Shown here one piece after another: positions 45,999 to 55,860 of a DNA stretch of 64,000 nt (positions within the stretch are counted from its first letter, which is position 1; each line of letters starts with the position of its first letter). The notes below the pieces were generated by a model. It saw only the letters and a program-made list of their open reading frames with translations. It was not told where the DNA came from and did not search any database. Source of the stretch: an uncultured Bacteroidales bacterium. GTDB taxonomy: Bacteria > Bacteroidota > Bacteroidia > Bacteroidales > WCHB1-69. The DNA is taken from NCBI GenBank assembly GCA_947169105.1, contig CAMVOL010000010.1, forward strand, positions 1-64,000, written 5' to 3'. The position numbers and the translations under genes are program-made.

Positions 45999-47765
45999 TT
46001 ATTCAAACAACTTTTCAATTTTATCAGCGAATTTCTCCCCGATGAACTTCCGCTTGAGCTTGAGAGTGGCGGTGAGCTCGCCCGTCGGCACGCCCCACTC
46101 GTAGTCGATGAGGGCGAACCGCATCACACGCTCCGTCTCACCGAGCTGGGCGTTGCAGCGGTCCTGTATTTTCTTATATTTTTTCAGAACGTCAGGATGC
46201 TTGATCATCTCCTCGTTGGTGGTGTAATGGATGCCCTTGCGGGTACACCACGAGCGGAGGTCCGAGAAGTTGGGGACAATGAGCGCCGCCGCAAACTTCT
46301 TGTTCTCGCCCACCACCATGATGTTGTCGATGAGGGAGTCCTCCATGAACTTTCCCTCCACGAGTGTGGGGACGACGTACTTGCCGAAGGCCGTCTTGAA
46401 CATCTCCTTTTTACGTCCAGTGATGCGCAGCTGCCCTTCGGGTTCGAACGCCCCGATGTCACCCGTATGGAGCCACCCATCCTCGTCGATGGTCTCGCGA
46501 GTGATGTCGTCGGCCTTGTAGTAGCCCGGGGTGACACAGTGCCCGCGGGTGAGGATTTCGCCATCGTCGGCCAGCTTGACCTCGATGCCGGGCAGCGGCT
46601 GTCCCACCGTACCGAACTTGAACCCTTTCTTGAAGAAGCTGCCGACTGCTATGACGGGGGAGGTCTCCGTCATGCCGTATCCTTCGAGCACGGTGATACC
46701 CATCGCCCAGAAGATGCGGCAGAGGCGCGTCTGCATGGCGGCGCCACCTGAGACGATTACTTCCAGACGGCCGCCGAGGGCTTCGTACCACTTGTTGAGT
46801 ACGAGGGCGCGGGCGCGCTTCAGCTGGCGGCGGTAGCGTTTGCTCTGCTCCGGCTCCAGCTCGTAGTTGCTGGCCACCTCGTCGGCCCAGAAGAAGAGTT
46901 TCTTCTTCACCTTGGGCATCTTGCGGCCCGTGGCGATGATGCGGTCATAGAACTTCTCCAGCAGGCGCGGCACCGTCGTGAAGATGGTGGGCTTGATTTC
47001 GCGCAGGTTGTCGGCAATCGTGCCTAAACTTTCGGCATAATAGATGGGAATGCCGAGGTACTGCCACGCGTAGTTCATCATACGTTCGTAGATGTGGCAC
47101 AGTGGCAAGTAGCTCAGCACGCGGGTTTGCGGATGTACAGGCACAATAGGCAGGATGGCCTTGAAGTTACTGATGATATTGCGGTGGGTGAGCTGCACGC
47201 CCTTCATCGTACCAGTGGTGCCCGACGTGTAAATCATGGTCATCACGTCGTCGGGGGAGATGCGGTCCCGTATCTCCTTGAGGTACTGCGGGCTCGGGTT
47301 GGCCGCACCGATTTCAATGACTTCGTTCAGGTGGTGATAACCACGGAGATTTCGGAAGGTATAGACGTTGTCCTTCAGGTTCGGGATCTCGGCGATGAGG
47401 TTCTCGATTTTGCGCAGCACGTCCCAGCCGGAGACGAAAACCATTTTCACGTCAGCGTGATGCAGGATGTACTTGTAGTCGCTTTCGCTGATGGTGGGAT
47501 AGATTGGCACATGGATGGCGCCCAGCTGGATGATGGCCATGTCCAAGAAGTTCCATTCGGGCCGGCCCGCACTGATAGAGGCGATCTTGTCGCCCTTCTT
47601 CACCCCCAACTGCATCAACCCGTAGCTGATGTTATTGACGATGTTCACGTACTGGGTGGTGCTATAATGCTTCCAAACACCATTTTCCTTTCCACAAAGG
47701 GCGTCATCCCTTTGCAGATGGATGGCATAATGTGGAAGAATGTCAAATATACGGGTTACTTCCAT
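45999..47765 (-). CDS. AMP-dependent synthetase / long-chain fatty acid-CoA ligase
   Basis: MTMIYTSGTTGTMKGVQLTHRN; EGYGMTETSPVIAV; GWLHTGDIGAFEPEGQLRITGRKKEMFKTAFGKYV. Confidence 0.96.
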   Translation of the reverse strand: MEVTRIFDILPHYAIHLQRDDALCGKENGVWKHYSTTQYVNIVNNISYGLMQLGVKKGDKIASISAGRPEWNFLDMAIIQLGAIHVPIYPTISESDYKYILHHADVKMVFVSGWDVLRKIENLIAEIPNLKDNVYTFRNLRGYHHLNEVIEIGAANPSPQYLKEIRDRISPDDVMTMIYTSGTTGTMKGVQLTHRNIISNFKAILPIVPVHPQTRVLSYLPLCHIYERMMNYAWQYLGIPIYYAESLGTIADNLREIKPTIFTTVPRLLEKFYDRIIATGRKMPKVKKKLFFWADEVASNYELEPEQSKRYRRQLKRARALVLNKWYEALGGRLEVIVSGGAAMQTRLCRIFWAMGITVLEGYGMTETSPVIAVGSFFKKGFKFGTVGQPLPGIEVKLADDGEILTRGHCVTPGYYKADDITRETIDEDGWLHTGDIGAFEPEGQLRITGRKKEMFKTAFGKYVVPTLVEGKFMEDSLIDNIMVVGENKKFAAALIVPNFSDLRSWCTRKGIHYTTNEEMIKHPDVLKKYKKIQDRCNAQLGETERVMRFALIDYEWGVPTGELTATLKLKRKFIGEKFADKIEKLFE

Positions 47766-47788
47766 TCCGAAAAGAAATTATCAAAGAA

Positions 47789-48505
47789 TTACTTTACTAT
47801 CAGTTTCTTGGTGGAGATAATTCTGCTGCCGGACTCAATGGAGTAAAAGTAGATGCCCGCATCAAGACCGGAAACATCCATACTCACTTTCCCGGAGGTG
47901 CCGGCGATCGGACGTTCGGCCACCTTGCTGCCGACAAGGTTGGTGATGACCAAGCTGGCATCACTACCTGTGCTTAAACCCGACAGGTCGTAGGCGACCG
48001 TCACACTGGTGGTGGCGGGGTTCGGATAGGCGGTGAGACTGTTCACTCGGACAACAGCCTCCTCAATGCCAGTGGGATCATAGATGTAGTTGACCGTCAC
48101 GGAATCCTTGAAACTGCCGGAGGTAAACACATATTTCACTGTAGTGGTGCCAGCCATACCACTGGGATTGTACAGCAGATGGAATGAGCGTCCGTCGGAA
48201 CTCTCGCCCGGCAGAAGAATCAGAGGTTCGGTTGAAGCTGTGACATCCGGCTCACTGCACTCTCCAATACAGAAAGTGTTGTAAGAGCCCTCCACTTCCG
48301 CAAGGACATGCTTGACCAGATAGATGGTATCAACCTCTTGGGAATTGTTCGTAAGCACAAGAACCAACTCGTTGTCATCGTCAGGTGATTCTGCTATAAA
48401 GTCCAATGATTCACCCACTTGTTCCCCTCTATAGGAGATTTGAAAACTCTGGGCATAGACAGCTATAACTGCTGAAAACAATATGAAAGCAACAATTTTT
48501 TTCAT
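47789..48505 (-). CDS. Secreted protein with T9SS type A sorting domain
   Basis: Signal peptide; CTD LTAYPNPATTSVTVAYDL..GIYFYSIESGSRIISTKKLIVK. Confidence 0.88.
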   Translation of the reverse strand: MKKIVAFILFSAVIAVYAQSFQISYRGEQVGESLDFIAESPDDDNELVLVLTNNSQEVDTIYLVKHVLAEVEGSYNTFCIGECSEPDVTASTEPLILLPGESSDGRSFHLLYNPSGMAGTTTVKYVFTSGSFKDSVTVNYIYDPTGIEEAVVRVNSLTAYPNPATTSVTVAYDLSGLSTGSDASLVITNLVGSKVAERPIAGTSGKVSMDVSGLDAGIYFYSIESGSRIISTKKLIVK

Positions 48506-48556
48506 TTTTCTATTGGTTTGAAAATGGGATGCAAAAATACAATAAAATACGTCCTT

Positions 48557-50557
48557 TTATTTCACACTCTCTATAATATTGTCATCCACGAGGTTGGGAA
48601 GGGTGACTTTCAGTTCCGGACAGATGGCCATCGCACGCTTGATGGCGAACATGGCGCCTTCGTTGCGGGCCCAGCTGCGGCGCGAAATGCCATTGTTGAC
48701 ATCCCAGTGGAGCATCATCCTGAGCCGGCGGTCGCACTCGGCACTGCCGTCCAGCACCATGCCGAAGCCGCCGTTCATCACCTCACCCCAGCCGACACCG
48801 CCGCCGTTGTGGATGCTCACCCACGTGGCACCCCGGAAGCTGTCGCCGATGACGTTCTGCACCGCCATGTCGGCACAGCGGTTGCTACCGTCGTAGATGT
48901 TGCTGGTTTCACGGAACGGGCTGTCGGTGCCGCTCACATCGTGGTGGTCACGGCCGAGCACGATGGGCGCGCTGATCTCGCCCTTGCGGATGGCCTCGTT
49001 GAAACGGGCGGCAATCTTCGTACGCCCCTCACAATCAGCATAGAGGATACGGGCCTGGCTGCCCACCACCAAGTGGTTCTCCTTGGCACCCTTGATCCAC
49101 TGGATGTTGTCGTGCATCTGCTGCTGTATTTCGGCGGGTGCCGTAGCAGCGATTTCCGCCAACACCTCCATCGCGATATGGTCGCTCTTGTCGAGGTCTT
49201 CGGGCTTGCCGCTGGTGCACACCCAACGGAACGGACCGAAACCGTAGTCGAAACACATCGGTCCCATAATATCCTGAACATAAGATGGATAGCGGAAGGC
49301 TGTCTTGTCATCGTTCCAGATGTCGGCACCGGCGCGGCTGCTTTCCAACAGGAAGGCATTGCCATAGTCGAAGAAATACATCCCCTTGGCCGTCAGCTTG
49401 TTGATGGCAGCCACATGACGGCGCAAACTCTCCTGCACGGCCGCCTTGAACTTTTCGGGTTCTTCCGCCATCATCACCTTGGCATCCTCGAAGGAGATCC
49501 CCACGGGATAGTAACCGCCCGCCCACGGGTTGTGGAGCGAGGTCTGGTCACTTCCGAGATCGACCTGGATGTTATTGGCGGCGCAGTACTCCCAAAGATC
49601 AACCACATTGCCCTGATAGGCGAAGGAGCGGGCGATCTTCTTGGCGCGGGCTTCGTTCACGGCGGCGAACAGCTCGTCGAGGTTTTCGTGAACTTCGTCC
49701 ACCCAACCTTGGGTATAGCGCTTCTGCGTAGCGCTCGGGTTGATTTCGGCGGTGATGGAGACCACCCCGGCGATGTCACCGGCTTTGGGCTGGGCTCCGC
49801 TCATGCCGCCGAGGCCGGCGGTGACGAACAGCTTGCCGGCGGTGCCGCCACCGAGCTTGCGGGCGGCGTTCAGCACCGTGATGGTGGTGCCGTGCACAAT
49901 GCCCTGCGGTCCAATGTACATATAACTGCCGGCGGTCATCTGGCCGTACTGCGTCACACCGAGGGCGTTGTAGCGCTCCCAGTCGTCGGGCTTGCTGTAG
50001 TTGGGGATCATCATACCGTTGGTGACGACCACGCGCGGAGCATCCTTGTGCGACGGGAACAGTCCCAGCGGGTGACCGGAGTACATCACGAGGGTTTGCT
50101 CATCGGTCATCTCCGACAGATACTTCATCACGAGGCGGTATTGTGCCCAGTTCTGAAAGACGGCGCCGTTGCCGCCGTAGGTAATCAGTTCGTGCGGGTG
50201 CTGGGCGACGGCGGGATCCAGATTGTTCTGAATCATCAGCATGATAGCTGCGGCCTGCCGGCACTTGGCGGGGTACTGGTCGATGGGGCGGGCGTACATC
50301 TCGTAGTCGGGACGGTAGCGGTACATATAGATGCGGCCGTATTTGTGCAGTTCCTCCATAAATTCCGGCGCGAGGGCGGCGTGGAGGGAGGGGTCGAAGT
50401 AGCGGAGCGCGTTGCGCAGGGCCAGCTTCTTCTCTGCGGGAGTCAGAATATCCTTGCGCTTCGGGGCGTGATTGACAGTCGTGTCATACGGTTTCAAAGC
50501 GGGCAGTTTTGAAGGGATGCCCTGCATAATGTCTTGTTGAAAATCCTGTAAAGTCAT
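48557..50557 (-). CDS. hutU: Urocanate hydratase
   Basis: LITYGGNGAVFQNWAQYRLVMKYLSEMTDEQTLVMYSGHPLGLFP; GGLGGMSGAQPKA; NGGGVGWGEVMNGGFGMVLDG. Confidence 0.95.
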   Translation of the reverse strand: MTLQDFQQDIMQGIPSKLPALKPYDTTVNHAPKRKDILTPAEKKLALRNALRYFDPSLHAALAPEFMEELHKYGRIYMYRYRPDYEMYARPIDQYPAKCRQAAAIMLMIQNNLDPAVAQHPHELITYGGNGAVFQNWAQYRLVMKYLSEMTDEQTLVMYSGHPLGLFPSHKDAPRVVVTNGMMIPNYSKPDDWERYNALGVTQYGQMTAGSYMYIGPQGIVHGTTITVLNAARKLGGGTAGKLFVTAGLGGMSGAQPKAGDIAGVVSITAEINPSATQKRYTQGWVDEVHENLDELFAAVNEARAKKIARSFAYQGNVVDLWEYCAANNIQVDLGSDQTSLHNPWAGGYYPVGISFEDAKVMMAEEPEKFKAAVQESLRRHVAAINKLTAKGMYFFDYGNAFLLESSRAGADIWNDDKTAFRYPSYVQDIMGPMCFDYGFGPFRWVCTSGKPEDLDKSDHIAMEVLAEIAATAPAEIQQQMHDNIQWIKGAKENHLVVGSQARILYADCEGRTKIAARFNEAIRKGEISAPIVLGRDHHDVSGTDSPFRETSNIYDGSNRCADMAVQNVIGDSFRGATWVSIHNGGGVGWGEVMNGGFGMVLDGSAECDRRLRMMLHWDVNNGISRRSWARNEGAMFAIKRAMAICPELKVTLPNLVDDNIIESVK

Positions 50558-50605
50558 ATATACAATATTTTAATATTACCACAAAAGGGCTGCAAAGATA
50601 CAAAT

Positions 50606-50692
50606 TAGTTCATCAAGTTCATCAAGTTTGTAAAGTTAAAAGTAGGGACGCATTGCATGTGTCCGAAATAAATTGCATGCGTCCGAAATAGG
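50606..50692. repeat. Composite intergenic repeat: AAGTTCATC units plus GGACGCATTGCATGTGTCC palindrome and TTGCATGYGTCCGAAATA direct repeat
   Basis: ttagttcatcaagttcatcaagtttgtaaagtt...gggacgcattgcatgtgtccgaaataaattgcatgcgtccgaaata. Confidence 0.8.
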
Positions 50693-50709
50693 AGACCTTC
50701 CCCACCCGC

Positions 50710-53004
50710 CTATTTCACCGGCCGGTTGTCCAGCAGCCGCACGGTTCCGTCGCCGTTGACCACATGTGTGTTTTCCTCTTGGAGCAGCAGATTGTCGATA
50801 TAGACGGGGTTATCCTTTTCACGGAGGCGGTTGCGGACGGACACTACGATACGGTCAGTGGCGGAAACATTCGGTATCCCGTAACCCACACGCGCCCATC
50901 CGTTGAAAACATGAGAAACGTACCCATCAAGGGCTGACTGATCGTGGTAGATTTTTCTGCCATCGGGTAAGAATCTTTCCACACGGTACTGGTAGTAGCC
51001 GGAGCGATTGTCAAGATAGTCGCTGAGGAGAAAGGAGACTACCACCGTACCTGAAAGGTTCGGGCAGCCGTCGTAAACAGTTTCCCAGAAAGTGACATAG
51101 TGCTCGGCAGCACCTTCACCAACAAAGGCGGTTTGGGTGGGCGTGTCATCAAAAGTGTGAAGGACGAAGCGTGCGGCGGAATCGCTACAAAAGATTCCAT
51201 GTGCTGTTTCATAAAGGGAACATGAATCGGCGAAAAGGGACATCTTTTTCTGAAATTCCGATTCATAACGGTGGAAATCAGCAATTTCCATTTTGTAAAA
51301 GTCGATGCCATTGGCAGAAAAGAGCGGTTCGGCATACTCCAGCAACTGTCGTTCCTCACCGCAAATCCACCCGTCGGTCGGGGCCGTCAGCAGAATCGGG
51401 CGTTGGTCGGGAAGGTCGGAAAGTACCGGGAACGAAAGGTACGGAGGTCTCACCAAGGCCAAGTTGTTGTAAACCTGCGCAATGACGGAACGGCTGGCAT
51501 TGATGGCGTGCATCGGCAGCCCCGTCTTGGCAGATAGGTAGAACGCCCGACCGAAATCCTCATTGGCAACGGTATGGGACAAATGCTCCGAACCGACACT
51601 GAAATAGGGCAACGGCAATAATGACTGATATTGAGACGCATCCAGTTGCTTGAGCCACTGGTTTTTAGGAAGCCGATTATCCACATCCGTAAAAATCGAA
51701 TTAGGGTTAACACAAACCCATCGAAACCAGTACAAAGTATAGATTCCCACCACATTCGCCACAAAAGCGGACACAATGAGCGTGGAAACAACCATCTTTC
51801 CAAAAGGGCGCAGGATCCTTATGTACTTGCCGGCGGCATAAACGGCAACGATATTCATCACAAAAAAGAACAGCCAGCCGAAACGGCCGAGAGCGCGGAG
51901 CTGCCCTATCGGGCCCAAATGGGCAAGGAAGCGCAAAGGGAACCACAACAACGGGATACCAAAGGAAAAGAGCAGTACGATCACCGAGGTCCAGAACATC
52001 AGATTGAGGAACTCGTGGTCCGTGACCCGCAACAATTCACCCCATTGTCGGTGACAAGCTTTTACAATGGTTTTTACCATGCCCACAATAAAGACCGCCA
52101 TTGCCACAAAGCCAATCCAGACCTGAGCTTCCCAACCGCATAAAAAAGGCAGATAGGCAAAATTTCCATTCGGGAAAAAAACACCTGCCAAACTGCCGCC
52201 GTATTTGTAAAAACCAGTCGGAAGCAAGGCACGCACACCGCCATTTCCGCCTGTCTGCACCAGCAAACCGAACAGAGCCATCGGCACCACCATCTGAAGA
52301 AGACACTGGCATACAGATTTCCAGATCGGCACTTCACCGCTCTTTTTTGAAAAGAGCAGATAAAGCCATACCATTGCCCATATCGCACCGATGAAGATGA
52401 TGTAATAGGGATGGGCCAGTATCGCAAAAAAGGCGAGAAGGGCAATCCATACGCAATAACAGGTTCTTCGTGTCATCCACCACTGGAAAAACAGGTAAAG
52501 GGCACAAGGAATGATGAAAAGATAGGCCAACGTAAGATGCGCTCCTATCCTCCCCATTTGTGGAGAGAAAAAGGTGATGGCCACGGCAGCACCAATGGCC
52601 AGCCACTCCGGCACTTTCAGTTCATGGAATATCAGATAAAGGAAAAGAGGACAAAGCAGAATGCTCACAACGAGCACCAGATTCATCAACAGCAGAGTGT
52701 ATTCGGAAAAATCGCCGATGCCTGCCCGGCGGAGCCATTGCAGCGGCGCCGACACAAACGTCTGGCAACCCGTATAGGTGGTTTCCTCCCCGTAAGGGTA
52801 GTTCATGCTTCCGCAATGATGGACCGAATTATCGTACTTTGCCTGCCAATAGGTGTTGAAGATATCTTTTTGGATGTCGCCGCCTCCGCCGAACATATTG
52901 GTTCTCAGATGCAGGAACGGCTCCGTCCCGAAAAGGGCGAGAAGCACCGCCGTCGATGCTACAAACGTCAGCAGAAGCCCGACGGCTTTCGGATGCCTTC
53001 TCAT
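50710..53004 (-). CDS. Large multi-TM GT-C-like membrane protein (DUF6311-like)
   Basis: Many TM segments, GDIQKDIFNTYWQAKYDNSV..MNYPYGE loop, C-terminal soluble domain; 4-bp overlap with the upstream GT2. Confidence 0.6.
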   Translation of the reverse strand: MRRHPKAVGLLLTFVASTAVLLALFGTEPFLHLRTNMFGGGGDIQKDIFNTYWQAKYDNSVHHCGSMNYPYGEETTYTGCQTFVSAPLQWLRRAGIGDFSEYTLLLMNLVLVVSILLCPLFLYLIFHELKVPEWLAIGAAVAITFFSPQMGRIGAHLTLAYLFIIPCALYLFFQWWMTRRTCYCVWIALLAFFAILAHPYYIIFIGAIWAMVWLYLLFSKKSGEVPIWKSVCQCLLQMVVPMALFGLLVQTGGNGGVRALLPTGFYKYGGSLAGVFFPNGNFAYLPFLCGWEAQVWIGFVAMAVFIVGMVKTIVKACHRQWGELLRVTDHEFLNLMFWTSVIVLLFSFGIPLLWFPLRFLAHLGPIGQLRALGRFGWLFFFVMNIVAVYAAGKYIRILRPFGKMVVSTLIVSAFVANVVGIYTLYWFRWVCVNPNSIFTDVDNRLPKNQWLKQLDASQYQSLLPLPYFSVGSEHLSHTVANEDFGRAFYLSAKTGLPMHAINASRSVIAQVYNNLALVRPPYLSFPVLSDLPDQRPILLTAPTDGWICGEERQLLEYAEPLFSANGIDFYKMEIADFHRYESEFQKKMSLFADSCSLYETAHGIFCSDSAARFVLHTFDDTPTQTAFVGEGAAEHYVTFWETVYDGCPNLSGTVVVSFLLSDYLDNRSGYYQYRVERFLPDGRKIYHDQSALDGYVSHVFNGWARVGYGIPNVSATDRIVVSVRNRLREKDNPVYIDNLLLQEENTHVVNGDGTVRLLDNRPVK

Positions 53005-53933
53005 TCCACTACCTCCTTCACGATGTAAATGGGACGGCCTTTCACCTCATCGAAAATATAGCCGATGTATTGCCCGATGATGCCGATGACAAACATCTGG
53101 ATGCTGGCGAAGGCACTCATAAACACGACCAAGGTGGTATAGCCGGATACGGGGGTTTCGAAAATCCACATCACCAAGGAATAGATGATGAGTATCAAGC
53201 TGATAAGTCCAAAAAGGATGCCGGTGAAAATGCCTAGGCGCAAAGGGGCTTTTGAAAAGGAGGAGATGGCGGAAAAGGAGAGTTTCACCAACTTAAAAAA
53301 GGAGTATTTGCTGTGTCCTGCCTTGCGCTCCTCCGCCTTGTATTCGAGGGTGGTCTTGGGGAAACCCACCAATTGGACAATGCCGCGCAGGAAGCGGGTG
53401 CGTTCACGGAAATCGGTTTTCAGAACTGCCGCCACGCGCTTGGAAATCAGGAAGAAGTCGGAAGCGTTTTCCGCTAATTGAACGTCAGAAATCAGGTTTG
53501 TGAAGCGGTAAAAAAGCCGTGAGTTGCTCTTTTGGAGGAAGTTGGCATCGGCGCGGTCGGTGCGCACCATATTCACCACGTCGAAGCCGTCGCGCCAGCG
53601 GGCCAGCATCTCCGGGATTTTCGCCGGTGGGTGCTGCAAGTCGCTGTCAAGGCAAATCACCGCTTCCCCGCGGCTGTAGTCGATGCCGGCCAGCATCGCC
53701 GCCTCGTGTCCGAAATTTTTCGAAAAAGAGATGAGCCGCACATTGGGGTCTTCTTCTGCAATCGGATGCAAAATGTCACCGGAGCCGTCGGAGCTTCCGT
53801 CATCCACGAAAATCAGTTCGTAAGTCTCTGGCATCTGCCGCAGCACACGGGTCATTTCTTCGTATGCGTGACGAATCCCTTCCGCCTCATTATAAACAGA
53901 AACGACAACCGACAAAACAGGAGAATCTTCCAT
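53001..53933 (-). CDS. Family 2 glycosyltransferase (DPM/ArnC/GtrB-like) with two C-terminal TM segments
   Basis: SVVVSVYNEAEGIRHAYEEMTRVL..ELIFVDDGSSDGS..LISFSKNFGHEAAMLAGIDYSRGEAVICLDSDLQHPP. Confidence 0.95.
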   Translation of the reverse strand: MEDSPVLSVVVSVYNEAEGIRHAYEEMTRVLRQMPETYELIFVDDGSSDGSGDILHPIAEEDPNVRLISFSKNFGHEAAMLAGIDYSRGEAVICLDSDLQHPPAKIPEMLARWRDGFDVVNMVRTDRADANFLQKSNSRLFYRFTNLISDVQLAENASDFFLISKRVAAVLKTDFRERTRFLRGIVQLVGFPKTTLEYKAEERKAGHSKYSFFKLVKLSFSAISSFSKAPLRLGIFTGILFGLISLILIIYSLVMWIFETPVSGYTTLVVFMSAFASIQMFVIGIIGQYIGYIFDEVKGRPIYIVKEVVE

Positions 53934-53978
53934 ATTCCTATCTTTTTTATTAATAGAAAAGAGGCGGCAAAAATACGA

Positions 53979-54018
53979 ATTAGTTCATCAAGTTCATCGG
54001 GTTTGTAAAGTTTATCAC
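53979..54018. repeat. AAGTTCATC-type repeat, copy 5
   Basis: ttagttcatcaagttcatcgggtttgtaaagttta. Confidence 0.8.
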
Positions 54019-54021
54019 GTA

Positions 54022-54043
54022 GAGACACACGGCCGTGTGTCTC
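54022..54043. repeat. 22-bp perfect palindrome GAGACACACGGCCGTGTGTCTC
   Basis: Self-complementary over its whole length. Confidence 0.9.
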
Positions 54044-54138
54044 AAAAAGAACCGTGTATTTTTAAATTTCACTGCACGTGCAATAAGTGACCGTTTTATT
54101 TCGTTAAAAAAATCACACAAAATCCAAAAGAAGTTTCT

Positions 54139-55098
54139 ATGAAGAAAATCTTATTCTTTTTCCTCATCAACATACTGTTGCTCAATATCTTTGCTCAAGA
54201 GCAGGAAACTTACCCACTCGATACCCTCAATACCAAGGACAAATACACCAAGGTGGTCCTTTTCAGCGATAATACGTGGACTTATTTGGAACTTGACCGT
54301 CCTGAAATAGACATGGACGCTTTGTCGGATCACTGGGATACGGAGGCCATCCATGCCTTCAAGGATGTGGAGATTGCCTCGCTGCCGGATACGGTATTGT
54401 TGACATTGGTGGACCAGAGCCATCCGTTCGTATTGCCTATCAAAGGATACGTCTATTCCCGTTACGGGTACCGGCGCAAGCGTCCGCACCGTGGCATTGA
54501 CATCCCGCTTAACACGGGTGATTCGGTACGTTCGGCGTTCAACGGTGTGGTGCGCGTGGCGGAAGGAAGCAGCAAAACCGGCGGCTACGGCAACCTCGTC
54601 ATCGTACGGCACGACAACGGTCTGGAGACTTACTATGGGCACCTTTCCAAGATTCTGGTCAAGGAGAATGAGCCGGTGCGAGCCGGTGAGGTGATTGGCT
54701 TGGGCGGCAGCACCGGACGGAGCACGGGGCCGCACCTCCACTTCGAGACCCGCTACATGGGCAAAGCCTTCGACCCCGAGCGTGTGGTGGATTGGCCCAA
54801 CAGCTGCCTGCGTGACACGTGCCTCACCATCCGCAAGAACTATTACAACATCAATTCCCGTTACGGACAGGCCGACCGGACTGTTGCACAAACCTCCTCC
54901 TCGCAGAGTTCGTCAAAAAGCACTGCCAGCACTTCCTCCAGTGGGTCCGGTTCGCCACAGTATTATACGGTACGGAAGGGCGACACACTCGGCAAGATTG
55001 CCGGCCGCTACCATACTACCGTCTCCAAACTGTGCAAGCTCAACAAAATTAAGGAGACCACCATTTTGCAAATCGGACGCAAATTGCGGGTACGGTAA
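54139..55098 (+). CDS. M23 (LytM) family metallopeptidase with C-terminal LysM domain (paralog of 38099)
   Basis: PHRGIDIPLNTG..GPHLHFETRY; YYTVRKGDTLGKIAGRYHTTVSKLCKLNKI. Confidence 0.94.
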   Translation: MKKILFFFLINILLLNIFAQEQETYPLDTLNTKDKYTKVVLFSDNTWTYLELDRPEIDMDALSDHWDTEAIHAFKDVEIASLPDTVLLTLVDQSHPFVLPIKGYVYSRYGYRRKRPHRGIDIPLNTGDSVRSAFNGVVRVAEGSSKTGGYGNLVIVRHDNGLETYYGHLSKILVKENEPVRAGEVIGLGGSTGRSTGPHLHFETRYMGKAFDPERVVDWPNSCLRDTCLTIRKNYYNINSRYGQADRTVAQTSSSQSSSKSTASTSSSGSGSPQYYTVRKGDTLGKIAGRYHTTVSKLCKLNKIKETTILQIGRKLRVR

Positions 55099-55107
55099 GC
55101 CAGAAAT

Positions 55108-55818
55108 ATGATAATTGGTTTTATATCAATATTTTCAAGAAACAACCCTGCCGCAATTTCGGACAGGATGGTTCCTATTTCCGCCTATGCCGACATCGCA
55201 ACCTTTGTGTTCTGTCTGGCGTTGTTGGTGCTGACCCTCAATGTGGCCAACAACCGCCGCAATTTCAAGGCCACTTTGCAGGCGTTGTTCCTACCCCGTG
55301 TGCGGTCACAGTTCTTCCGCGAAAGCAAGCTCTACAATGAATGGTGCTTTTACCTCGGTGCATTATTCAACATACTCATACAGAGCTTATTGGTTTTTTA
55401 TCTGATCGTACTATTGCTCCCCGCTTTTGCCAGCAGTATCAATCTGAAACTACTGTATGTCCTTTGCTTCGCTGCCGTGCTGTTCGACTTTTTCTTCAAA
55501 TGGGGAAACAGCACCCTCCTCGGCAAACTTTTCGAGTGCAGCAACGACGCGGCCATTTTCAACCACGGCAAATTTTTCTATCTTTCCGACAGCTCTGTCG
55601 TACTTCTGCCGATTTTGGCCATCGCCATTTACCTTGGCGCGCCCGCCGTCCTGTTTGTCTATCTGCCCCTCTTCCTCACAGCCTACGCAATGATGATCAT
55701 TCGCACCTTAACGTTAAAATCTTCCGCATTAAGTTTGTTTCAATTTTTTTTGTACTTTTGCACCCTTGAAATTTTACCCTATCTCGTTATCTTGAAATTG
55801 CTTGCAATGCTTAGATGA
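55108..55818 (+). CDS. DUF4271 domain-containing membrane protein
   Basis: Multi-TM protein immediately upstream of hemD, as commonly annotated in Bacteroidota. Confidence 0.75.
   Translation: MIIGFISIFSRNNPAAISDRMVPISAYADIATFVFCLALLVLTLNVANNRRNFKATLQALFLPRVRSQFFRESKLYNEWCFYLGALFNILIQSLLVFYLIVLLLPAFASSINLKLLYVLCFAAVLFDFFFKWGNSTLLGKLFECSNDAAIFNHGKFFYLSDSSVVLLPILAIAIYLGAPAVLFVYLPLFLTAYAMMIIRTLTLKSSALSLFQFFLYFCTLEILPYLVILKLLAMLR
55753..55760 (+). promoter_or_regulatory. -7 element TACTTTTG inside the 3' end of DUF4271, candidate hemD promoter
   Basis: ttttgtacttttgcaccc about 100 nt upstream of 55861. Confidence 0.45.
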
Positions 55819-55860
55819 ATAAGGTTTTCCGATAGTGAATGCAATTAATGTTTTTGCGCA

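Noticed and set aside
48518-50512. 664-aa plus-strand ORF antisense to hutU
   Set aside because: Mirror ORF produced by codon bias opposite a clear urocanate hydratase; sequence is His/Val/Gly-rich with no family motifs.
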